64,000 bases of DNA from an uncultured Dehalococcoidia bacterium. GTDB taxonomy: Bacteria; Chloroflexota; Dehalococcoidia; Lucifugimonadales; Lucifugimonadaceae. Below, piece by piece: positions 44,342-51,470 of this stretch. The stretch's first letter is position 1, and every line of letters begins with the position of its first letter. The stretch covers positions 620,001 through 684,000 of the forward strand of contig OX638325.1 of NCBI GenBank assembly GCA_951812795.1, given 5' to 3'. The notes under the pieces are model-generated. The model saw nothing but the letters and a program-made list of their open reading frames with translations, made no database searches and had not been told where the DNA came from. The translations under genes and the position numbers were made by a program.

Positions 44342-45259
44342 TTACGCAGGCGCCCATTTCCGCAGGCTAGTAACCTCACGCGGCGGGTTCAGGTTCGAAC
44401 CCGTATTCGTGTAAGAAACCTCGGCGATGTAGACCGCGCCCGAAGAGTCGGTCGCGATGCCGTGCGACGCGATGAATTGGTCGTGGCCCTCGCCAGCAAG
44501 GCCCGCGCCGAATGAGTCGACTTCGTTTAGGTCGGTGTCGAGAACGACGACGCGTTGGCCGAGGTTGCGTACGCCTGCCTGGACCGGCGGTGCTCCGGCT
44601 TCGGCTACGTAAATTCTGTCGTCGTCCGCCCGTCCATTGGCGACAGCGATTGGCCGATGCATGTGTTTCTGCCCCAGGTAATCACCGTCAAGGCTGAAGA
44701 TTTGGATGCGGAAGTTTTCACGGTCTGCCACGACGATTTTGTCGCCACCTAACAGGCAGATGTTGTGGGGGAGGCTGAATTGCCCATCCAATGCGCCCGG
44801 CGATCCCCACGATTGGATGTGGTTGCCGTCGGAATCGTACTTGTGGACCCTCGAGTTACCGTAGCCGTCGGTAATGAATATGTCTCGCGACTCCGGATGC
44901 ACGACGATATCAGTCGGTCGATTGAACGGGTCGCCCTCCTGCCATGCCGCGGGTTTTCCGCGCTCGCCCAATCGGAAGATTACCTCCCCCGACGGAGTGC
45001 GCTTCTCGACGACATGGTCGTCGTCATCGGCGAGGTACAGATTGTCGTCGCCGTCGATGAAGATGCCGTGGGGACGGTTGAACTCGCCTGCCCCCCACGT
45101 CTCAAGGAAGTTACCATCGGCATCAAAGATCATCATTGGCCAGTTACCGCGGTTGAAGATGTAGACGCGGTCCTGTGAATCGACGGCGACCGAAGTCGCT
45201 TCTTTGAACGACATCGGATGGGGGAGTTTTGCCCAGTATGGGATGGGTTTGTATGGCAT
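44342..45259 (-). CDS. NHL-repeat beta-propeller protein (2)
   Basis: 305 residues, paralogous to the proteins at 42067 and 46026. Blades contain PHGIFIDGDDNLYLADDDDH, VHPESRDIFITDGYGNSRVH and DRENFRIQIFSLDG. It has no signal peptide. AAGGAG lies about eleven bases before ATG. It follows two small genes (45346-45919) on the same strand. The role could be lactone hydrolysis or ligand binding; catalytic residues cannot be assigned from sequence alone. Confidence 0.85.
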   Translation of the reverse strand: MPYKPIPYWAKLPHPMSFKEATSVAVDSQDRVYIFNRGNWPMMIFDADGNFLETWGAGEFNRPHGIFIDGDDNLYLADDDDHVVEKRTPSGEVIFRLGERGKPAAWQEGDPFNRPTDIVVHPESRDIFITDGYGNSRVHKYDSDGNHIQSWGSPGALDGQFSLPHNICLLGGDKIVVADRENFRIQIFSLDGDYLGQKHMHRPIAVANGRADDDRIYVAEAGAPPVQAGVRNLGQRVVVLDTDLNEVDSFGAGLAGEGHDQFIASHGIATDSSGAVYIAEVSYTNTGSNLNPPREVTSLRKWAPA

Positions 45260-45345
45260 GGTTGAGTGAGTACTCCTTGGTCTTTTCGGACATCTGAGTC
45301 GTTGCTGCGGGTGCGGGAATGGGCTGATACGGTGGTCGTCTTAGG

Positions 45346-45486
45346 TCAACTCTCGGTGCGGGCGTCGACAGTCTGCTTGTCGTCGGCACTTTTTTTGGCG
45401 TCTTCTTCTCGTTTTTTGAAATCGAGATACCAGTTGTACCTGCGATCGGATTTTGGATGGATTTTGGGCTGTTTTTCCTTCGTCAT
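45346..45486 (-). CDS. Possible 46-residue charged protein
   Basis: Short frame starting MTKEKQPKIHPKSDRRY, very basic then acidic, no hydrophobic segment. Its ATG lies one base past the stop of the upstream gene (45488-45919), and the two would be translationally coupled. A GGGGGA is at a long distance. Composition is protein-like but no family is recognised. The longer 65-residue form has no better support. Confidence 0.4.
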   Translation of the reverse strand: MTKEKQPKIHPKSDRRYNWYLDFKKREEDAKKSADDKQTVDARTES

Positions 45487-45487
45487 A

Positions 45488-45919
45488 TCAGGTCGTGTCC
45501 CCCAGGTCGACGGGCAGACAGCTGCATCGTATTGTTTCACCAACTTGCTCTGGCCGCATCTTTTGGTATTGCATTAGCTTACAAGCAACGCTCATAGCTT
45601 GGATGAGGACCACAAAGTCGCCGATGTCATTCGACGCGTACCACTGAGACCAAGCGCGGTGCACTTCCTTTTCAGGGAAGGCGGAGCGGACTTCGTTGAT
45701 CGCCGTAATTCCTGCTTCGTTGAACGCATGAGTTTCCTTGAAATCTTGGCAATCGAATAGTATCCCGTGAGCGTTGCCCACTACTCTCATGAAGACTGCA
45801 CGTTTCAGTCGCAAGTTTTCTAGATTATGTTGAAGCCAAACGGCACCGAAACCAACTGCTGCTAATGTAGCGGTTGACGCGCCGATGCCGGCTGCGGCTA
45901 ACCAATCCGATGTGTTCAT
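45488..45919 (-). CDS. Hypothetical single-pass membrane protein
   Basis: 143 residues. The N-terminal helix (WLAAAGIGASTATLAAVGFGAVWL) anchors a mostly helical cytoplasmic domain with RLKRAVFMRVVGNAHG and EVHRAWSQWYASND. The general shape recalls small DUF6680-like proteins, but the match is not secure. No catalytic motif is seen. Confidence 0.6.
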   Translation of the reverse strand: MNTSDWLAAAGIGASTATLAAVGFGAVWLQHNLENLRLKRAVFMRVVGNAHGILFDCQDFKETHAFNEAGITAINEVRSAFPEKEVHRAWSQWYASNDIGDFVVLIQAMSVACKLMQYQKMRPEQVGETIRCSCLPVDLGDTT

Positions 45920-46025
45920 TCGGCCATTCGCTCTGAAACTTATCTGTCAATTTCGAGACTGTTTCACCAGTCCGAAAGGACATGATACTACGCATGTTGC
46001 GTAACATCAGAGTGAATGGCGAAAA

Positions 46026-47012
46026 TCACGCAGCGTTGACCGGCTGCCACTTCCGAAGGCTGACAATCTCGCCTCTTGGAGGTTCATCCATTCCGCTGTT
46101 CTCGGGGCTGGAGTAGTAGTTGGTGTAGGCGACTTCGGCGACATAGACGTTGCCTTGGGAATCGGTGGAGATGCCGTGCGGGGCGGTAAATTGGTCTACG
46201 CCCATGCCGGGTTGCGGGTTGCCCAAGCGCTCGATCAGTTGGCCGTCGGCGGTGAGGATGGAGACGCGTGCGCCGAGGTCGGGGACGCCTCGCTGGACCG
46301 CGGGCTGGATCATGTCGCCGATGTAGATCTTGTCATCGCCATTTTTGCCTTGGGTGACGGACATCGGGTGGTGGATGTGCCACTGGTCGACGTATTCTCC
46401 GTCGAGGGTGAAGATTTGGACTCGGAAGTTTTCGCGGTCGGCGACGATGACTTGGTCGTTTCCGAGCATGGAGATGTTGTGGGGCAGGCTGAACTGGCCG
46501 TCGTAGGTGCCGGGTTTGCCCCATGAGAGCATGTGCTTGCCGTCGGGGTCGAATCGGTGAACGCGGGAGTTGCCGTAACCGTCCGAGACGAATAGTTCGC
46601 CGGTGTCGGGCTGAATGGCGATGTCGGTTGGTCGGTTGAAGTAACCTCCGCCCTGCCATTCGCATGGTTCGCCTTGAACACCGATGGTCATTTGCTCGAC
46701 GCCCTCTTGGTCGAACTTGCGGACGTAGTGCCCATCGTCATCCACAACGTAGATGTTGTCGTCCTCGTCGATCTCGATGCCGTGCGGACGCGTCACGGTG
46801 TCGTGCAACATGGTGCGGAGCAGATCACCTTCGGGGCTGAAGACACATACGGGGTCGGTTCCTCGGTTGAAGACGTAGACATTGTCGTGCGAGTCGACCG
46901 CTACCGATGTCGCATCGCCAAAGAACGAAACGCCCATCGGCAACTTGGGCCAGTGCGGCACCGGTTCCCACTTGAGTCCGTCCGGATTGCAGATTGATGT
47001 TGACGAAGCCAT
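46026..47012 (-). CDS. NHL-repeat beta-propeller protein (3)
   Basis: 328 residues with about six NHL blades (VAVDSHDNVYVFNRGTDPVC, PHGIEIDEDDNIYVVDDDGH, VSDGYGNSRVHRFDPDG, and ADRENFRVQIF). It is closest to the protein at 44342-45259. AAGGAG lies about 13 bases before the ATG. Together with the other two paralogues it forms a local family produced by duplication. No signal peptide is present. Function is probably ligand binding or hydrolysis of lactones or lyase substrates, unresolved. Confidence 0.85.
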   Translation of the reverse strand: MASSTSICNPDGLKWEPVPHWPKLPMGVSFFGDATSVAVDSHDNVYVFNRGTDPVCVFSPEGDLLRTMLHDTVTRPHGIEIDEDDNIYVVDDDGHYVRKFDQEGVEQMTIGVQGEPCEWQGGGYFNRPTDIAIQPDTGELFVSDGYGNSRVHRFDPDGKHMLSWGKPGTYDGQFSLPHNISMLGNDQVIVADRENFRVQIFTLDGEYVDQWHIHHPMSVTQGKNGDDKIYIGDMIQPAVQRGVPDLGARVSILTADGQLIERLGNPQPGMGVDQFTAPHGISTDSQGNVYVAEVAYTNYYSSPENSGMDEPPRGEIVSLRKWQPVNAA

Positions 47013-47152
47013 GACGATTGCGATCTCCTTCTATTCCACCGCTTCTTCGGATTGCTCACAAGGATACGTCATTGTAGGGCTGCCGCCGTCTGTCAATCCG
47101 CCTTACACCTAGTGGCCTGTCGAACCCGTGTACGCGAAATTCCAGGCAGTGA

Positions 47153-47539
47153 TCAAATCGGGCCAAACGCTGCGCGGAGCGATTGGTCGAACGTCATCAT
47201 GTCGCTGACATCGCGCCGACGGCACGACGCCAAGTGGCAATGGTCACGCGCGCTCAAATGCGGGTGCTCTGCGCGCAGTTGCCAAGCCAACATCACATCA
47301 TCTCGCTCCAGTGGCCAGACTTCGATGCCGTATCGGGATATAACCGCCATCGCGGAACCCAGTTCATCAAATCGATAAGCAGGCAGGTAGGCGTACATCA
47401 ATTCCTGCAACACTTTTGCCGATGTCGCCAACTGAAAGCGGTCCAACGCTGATCTGTCGAAAAACTCTCTCGACATTTGCTTGAATGGGTGCTCGCCACC
47501 AGCACCGTAAATGAACACGTCCGCGTCGACGAAGATCAC
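47153..47539 (-). CDS. PIN-domain toxin (VapC-like RNase)
   Basis: 128 residues. The acidic PIN tetrad is visible as D5 (FVDADVF), E47 (LQELMYAY), D99 (SARDHCH) and D118 (TFD), so the nuclease should be active. It starts at GTG 47539, which overlaps the TGA of the antitoxin frame in GTGA, as in many coupled toxin-antitoxin operons. VapC enzymes cleave specific tRNAs or rRNA. Its partner antitoxin gene is frameshifted, so how the toxin is kept in check is an open question. Confidence 0.88.
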   Translation of the reverse strand: MIFVDADVFIYGAGGEHPFKQMSREFFDRSALDRFQLATSAKVLQELMYAYLPAYRFDELGSAMAVISRYGIEVWPLERDDVMLAWQLRAEHPHLSARDHCHLASCRRRDVSDMMTFDQSLRAAFGPI

Positions 47540-47809
47540 GTGTTCGTAAACCCTCTCGCACGCGACTCGTCAATAACCTTCAAATGCTCTCCCCAATCCG
47601 GTTCGCGACCTGAACCGGCCTTGGAGTCGCACTCCTCCCAAAACGCACGCATTTCCTCTGGCGATTCGAACTTCCCTTCGTTTTGGTTTTTTTAACCGAT
47701 CTGATGCCGCCTTCCGCAACCATGCGCTCAAAGACATCCCCTCGCGCCGCGCCTGATGCACGTAACGGTCTTTGTCTGCGTCAGGTACTACCAGCTGAAC
47801 TCTTGCCAT
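47536..47809 (-). pseudogene. Antitoxin gene with +1-type frameshift in an A7 run
   Basis: The first 44 codons read as an antitoxin start (ARVQLVVPDADKDRY, then AWLRKAASDRLKK). After an A7 run (47687-47693) the original frame becomes non-protein-like, while the frame offset by one base continues as ESPEEMRAFWEECDS...ARGFTNT, a typical antitoxin tail, ending at TGA 47536. That TGA overlaps the toxin GTG. With six A residues the gene would be intact, so the A7 is a one-base insertion, a slippage site or a sequencing error. ATG 47809 is the preferred start (47815 also in frame). Confidence 0.8.
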
Positions 47810-47899
47810 AGCCAATGCCCCATTGGAATCACGTATGTGTAAGTCTTTTAGACACGCTCACAGGCGTGGACAACGACATCCCAACCCAATCGGACATCG

Positions 47900-48618
47900 C
47901 TAACCCCGCGCCGACGCGAGCCACTCCGCCCAAATGTCCGGCAACCATTGCACCAGATTGATCCCCACCTCGACGTCTTCCGTCAGCAATGCTCCCGCCG
48001 CATGGGTCGCGTCGCGGACGCGTTGCTCCGCCGCGCGCACCTCGGGGTGGTTCGGGTAGCCCGAATATCCCATCGACTGTGCCAAGTCGTTGGAGCCGAA
48101 TGCGATCAGGTCGATGCCCTCAACCGCCAAGATCTCGTCGATCGTCTCGACCGCGTTCGCCGTCTCGATCTGCGCCGCCACAGTCACCTGCTCGTTAAAG
48201 CTAGCCATGTAGTCCGGCGAGGAGAGACCGGCCATTCCGTATTCTCGGCCGCGGGATGTGCCGAAGCTGCGCTCTCCAACCGGGCCGAATCGGGAGGCGT
48301 TGGCGATCCGTTGGGCCTGATCCGCGTTGTCGACGTGCGGGCACAGGATGCCCATGAGGCCGCGGTCGAAGGCGCGTAGGATGGTGTCGGTTTCGGTGTC
48401 GGGGATACGTGAGGTACATGTCATACCGTGCAACTCGCCGGCTCGGCACATCGCCTCGACATCGTTCCAATCGAATACGCCATGCTCCATGTCCAGGTGC
48501 CGAAAGTCGAAACCGGCGTAACCCGCCATTTCGGCAAGAGTTGGCGCTGGGGAGGTGAAGGTTATGCCGCAAATTTTTGATTATCGTTAATCGCCGCTCT
48601 GATCTTGCTTGTGCGCAT
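47900..48618 (-). pseudogene. HpcH/HpaI-family aldolase, 5' frameshift (copy A)
   Basis: The intact paralogue at 57283-58002 starts MRTSKIRAAINN. Here the same start exists (ATG 48618), but a one-base loss near 48576-48588 throws the frame into a stop after about 18 codons. From about codon 30 (ATG 48529) the original frame is open to 47900 and matches the paralogue at most positions, with the metal-site blocks AAQIETANAVE and FGSNDLAQSMG kept. The residual frame would make an N-terminally truncated protein of 209 residues lacking the first strand. Retro-aldol cleavage of 2-keto-3-deoxy acids is the family activity. Confidence 0.8.
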
Positions 48619-48824
48619 AATCTATTTACCCCATTTTTCGGTTGATAGTCCTTCGTGAGTTACCAAAGTTGATACGCCGATTTCACCCGAACCCTCCGCT
48701 GTCCATCGCCCAGCCAATAGGCTACGTCACTAACAGCGAATTGTCCTTTGATGGACCAAGTACCCCGCGTCACCCACAATCACTTAAATCGCCCGGTAAT
48801 TCCACTTCCTGGGCATCCGCGGCC
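48619..48824. other. Duplicated intergenic segment (module A)
   Basis: 206 bp upstream of aldolase copy A and downstream of GLUG gene A. It is highly similar to 58003-58207 beside copy B, showing that the duplicated block spans the aldolase start, the spacer and the GLUG gene. It should contain the aldolase promoter. A plus-strand open frame here (48642-48890) is conserved in the other copy but is not protein-like enough to call. Confidence 0.6.
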
Positions 48825-50906
48825 TCAATTGCCCCGTTGATCCCCGAATTCCTGCCAAGTCGCCACACCATCCCCGTCGAAATCCACTAGAAGTGCGGGA
48901 TACTGACTTGACGTGCCGAAATCCCACAGATCGTCCCGCCCCGTCGACGGGTCGAAATCCCCATCGGCATTGTCTATATCAACTTTCCACGCGCTGTAGA
49001 CGCCTGTGTAGCCGGTAGGCCTTTGCATCTGCGCCGTAGTTGCACCTGCGGCTCCAGAAGAGCTACCTTCGCCCACGCCTCGACGCTGCCTTGTGCTCTG
49101 AGTGTCCCAGTAACTGTCGACGATTCTTCCCTCCTCAAAGTTACCGCCAACCAAAGCCGCAACCCTATCGCGACCTACACGCCTTTCTATCACCCTGCCG
49201 ACGGCGTAGCTGGTTATTATCACGCCTTCATCTGAGTTACCTCCAGACAATCCACCCACTACACCTTCGCCTGACACATCGCCAGTCGTGTACGCGGCGC
49301 GGATGATCCCATTATTCGACGCTGTGAGACCTCCTACCAGAAACAGGCCAGACACACTTCCTGCAAAGTAACTGGACATAATACTTCCGTTGTTGAATCC
49401 TACTAGACCACCCACCTGCTCGATACCTCTCACCTGCATAACGCTGTAACTGCTGATGATTGAGCCGTAATTTATCCCCGCCAACCCGCCGATAGCCCCT
49501 TGGTCGTCCCCGGTATTGCTGGACACTCTCCCTAGTGAGTAGCTCGTCATGATCTCGCCATCATTCCGTCCAGCTAGACCGCCCAGCACACTTACCCCTG
49601 CAACGCTACCGGTGAAATAGCTCCCGACTATCATTCCGGAATCGCCGCTAATGCCGAGCAACCCACCGACTAAACGCTGCCCCGAAACTTTGCCCATCGC
49701 AAAACTGTCTGCTACTAGTCCAACACTAGTCCCTGACAGACCGCCGATTTTATCCTCTCCCGACACCGTCACATTGGCGGAGCTATCCATAATTTTCCCG
49801 AAGCTATCGCCGATCAAACCTCCGACCCCGAAAATCCCTGATACCGCGCCACTGACGTAAGCGGCGCGGACTGTACCCCCACTAAAACCCACCAGTCCCC
49901 CGACTGATTTATTGCCCAAGACGTCCACATCAAGTAGCCGCACATTGCTGACCTCGCTCGATTCACTTGTCCGCCCGAACAAACCCGCTGAACCTGTATC
50001 ACCGAGGCCATCGCGGCTGATGTACAAGTTGGTGATCGTGTAACCATTCCCATTGAACTTGGCACTGAACTTCTCTTCACCGATCCCGATGGGCAGCCAA
50101 CCTACACCCCCTATCCACTTGCTGTTCACTGAGCCAGACGCATAGCTGTTGCGAGCCCTGAAGTCCAGATCCCTCATCAATTCATAGCCGTCACATATGC
50201 CGAAGGGACAGCCCATGCCGGACTCCGCCCTAGGGTACGCGGATCGGTAAATCTCCACATTGACCAATTCTTCATGTATCCCTGCGCCAAATCTATCGTG
50301 CCGCAAAGCATCCAGCTGCTCTAAATGCCTGATCTCGATCAGGCCGTCGTTGTCAATGTCATAATCGATCAACGGTATCGGCGTGGGAGTCGGAGTTGGA
50401 GTCGGTGTGAATGTGGCGGTCGGTGTAGGGGTCGGTGTAGATGTAGGAGTGGCAGTAGGGGTGGGAGTAAACGTCGCAGTGAGCGTAGCGGTTGGCGTGA
50501 ATGTCGCAGTCGCTGAAGGGGTATCTGTTGGCGGGGGAGTAATCGTCGCGGTGGGAATAGCGGTTGGCGTAAGCGTGGCAGTCGCTGGAGGTATATACGT
50601 TGGAATAGGTGTCGGAGTGAATGTAGGAGTTATGGTCGGCGTCGGTGTAGCCGTGTGCGTCGGCGTAGAGGTGAAAGTAGGTGTACTCGTTAAAGTGGGT
50701 GTAACAGGAGAGCCTGGCGTGAATGTGACGGCCGGCGGCCGTGTAACTGTTGGCGCAGGTTCCGGTGTAAACGTTGGAGGAACGGTAGCCGAAGCAGTCG
50801 CCGTTGCGGGTACGGCAACCGTAGGAATAGGGTCTGCAGAGGTGCAGGCCGAAACGAAAACAGCCGTCATTGCAAGCAACGCTGTCACGCTGCCAAGGAC
50901 AGTCAT
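48825..50906 (-). CDS. GLUG-repeat surface lipoprotein on Thr-Pro stalk (copy A)
   Basis: About 693 residues. Signal peptide with lipobox VSAC (C21). Then roughly 150 residues of low-complexity [11 protein letters not shown]-type stalk, a calcium-loop-like [12 protein letters not shown], and a repeat domain of GLUG units ([20 protein letters not shown] and similar, each about 25-30 residues) that form a beta-helix. It ends with [15 protein letters not shown], a second EF-hand-like loop. ATG 50906 is chosen because AAGGTG lies six to seven bases upstream; the frame extends 12 codons more. It is an extracellular, probably adhesive or polymer-binding protein. Two paralogues follow at 58208 and 60432. 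Confidence 0.85.
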   Translation of the reverse strand: MTVLGSVTALLAMTAVFVSACTSADPIPTVAVPATATASATVPPTFTPEPAPTVTRPPAVTFTPGSPVTPTLTSTPTFTSTPTHTATPTPTITPTFTPTPIPTYIPPATATLTPTAIPTATITPPPTDTPSATATFTPTATLTATFTPTPTATPTSTPTPTPTATFTPTPTPTPTPIPLIDYDIDNDGLIEIRHLEQLDALRHDRFGAGIHEELVNVEIYRSAYPRAESGMGCPFGICDGYELMRDLDFRARNSYASGSVNSKWIGGVGWLPIGIGEEKFSAKFNGNGYTITNLYISRDGLGDTGSAGLFGRTSESSEVSNVRLLDVDVLGNKSVGGLVGFSGGTVRAAYVSGAVSGIFGVGGLIGDSFGKIMDSSANVTVSGEDKIGGLSGTSVGLVADSFAMGKVSGQRLVGGLLGISGDSGMIVGSYFTGSVAGVSVLGGLAGRNDGEIMTSYSLGRVSSNTGDDQGAIGGLAGINYGSIISSYSVMQVRGIEQVGGLVGFNNGSIMSSYFAGSVSGLFLVGGLTASNNGIIRAAYTTGDVSGEGVVGGLSGGNSDEGVIITSYAVGRVIERRVGRDRVAALVGGNFEEGRIVDSYWDTQSTRQRRGVGEGSSSGAAGATTAQMQRPTGYTGVYSAWKVDIDNADGDFDPSTGRDDLWDFGTSSQYPALLVDFDGDGVATWQEFGDQRGN

Positions 50907-51089
50907 GGGATACACCTTGATTAGAAGCGTCAACAAGATCAATTCATCCTAAATTGTCGGTCTTAGTCGCGTCGATGTTTCCGAATTTGATTCCAACGGC
51001 GCGCCAGACATGACCTCTGGCAGTTAACCAAATGGTGTTAGTCGCGTGTCCTTATCTCACGCTTCTCCTCCCCCGCACCAAGCCACGTA

Positions 51090-51470
51090 TTGAAACTCCC
51101 GTCCCTAGCCGCGAGGCCGATCCACGCCGCGCTTCGCCTGTATCGGGGCAATGTTGTCGCGTTACTCGACTTCCTATCGACGGAATTTTCGATCGGTATG
51201 ACGCAGTATGCGTTTTGGGGAGTTTGCGGGGCCGTTGCAGGATCGGTACGGGTGGAACCAGACCGAACTCAACCTCTCCCTAACTTTCGCTTTCATTTTC
51301 GGCATCCTTGCTCGCGTCATCGAAATTTGGACTGTTCACTTCGGCGTGCGACCTGTGATGTTTATTTCACTGGTTCTCATTGCGATTGGTTTCGCTCGCC
51401 GCCCGCTGATAACTGAGTTTTGGCATCGGTATACGTTGTCGGCGATTGTTTATGCCGGATTTCCAGGGGT
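51090..51470 (+). pseudogene. Truncated MFS transporter remnant
   Basis: Matches the first 120 or so codons of the MFS gene at 62584-63840: same TTG start context, SLAARPIHA, and then TQYAF, FGEFAGPLQ, RYGWNQTELNLSLTFAF, GVRPVMF and IVYAGFPG. A one-base insertion near 51212 (TTTTGGGG) splits it into two frames. Homology stops abruptly at about 51467, where it is fused to repeat-protein sequence. It sits divergently to GLUG gene A just as the intact MFS gene sits beside GLUG pseudogene C. Confidence 0.8.

Noticed and set aside
48642-48890. Plus-strand frame shared by modules A and B (second copy at 58025-58573)
   Set aside because: It overlaps the GLUG 3' ends, and its similarity is explained by block duplication of DNA.
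50383-50952. Val-Gly-rich frames opposite the Thr-Pro stalks (also 55670-56812, 59898-60296, 62159-62449)
   Set aside because: Antisense reading of ACN-CCN repeats gives VGVGV; no start signals or family match.
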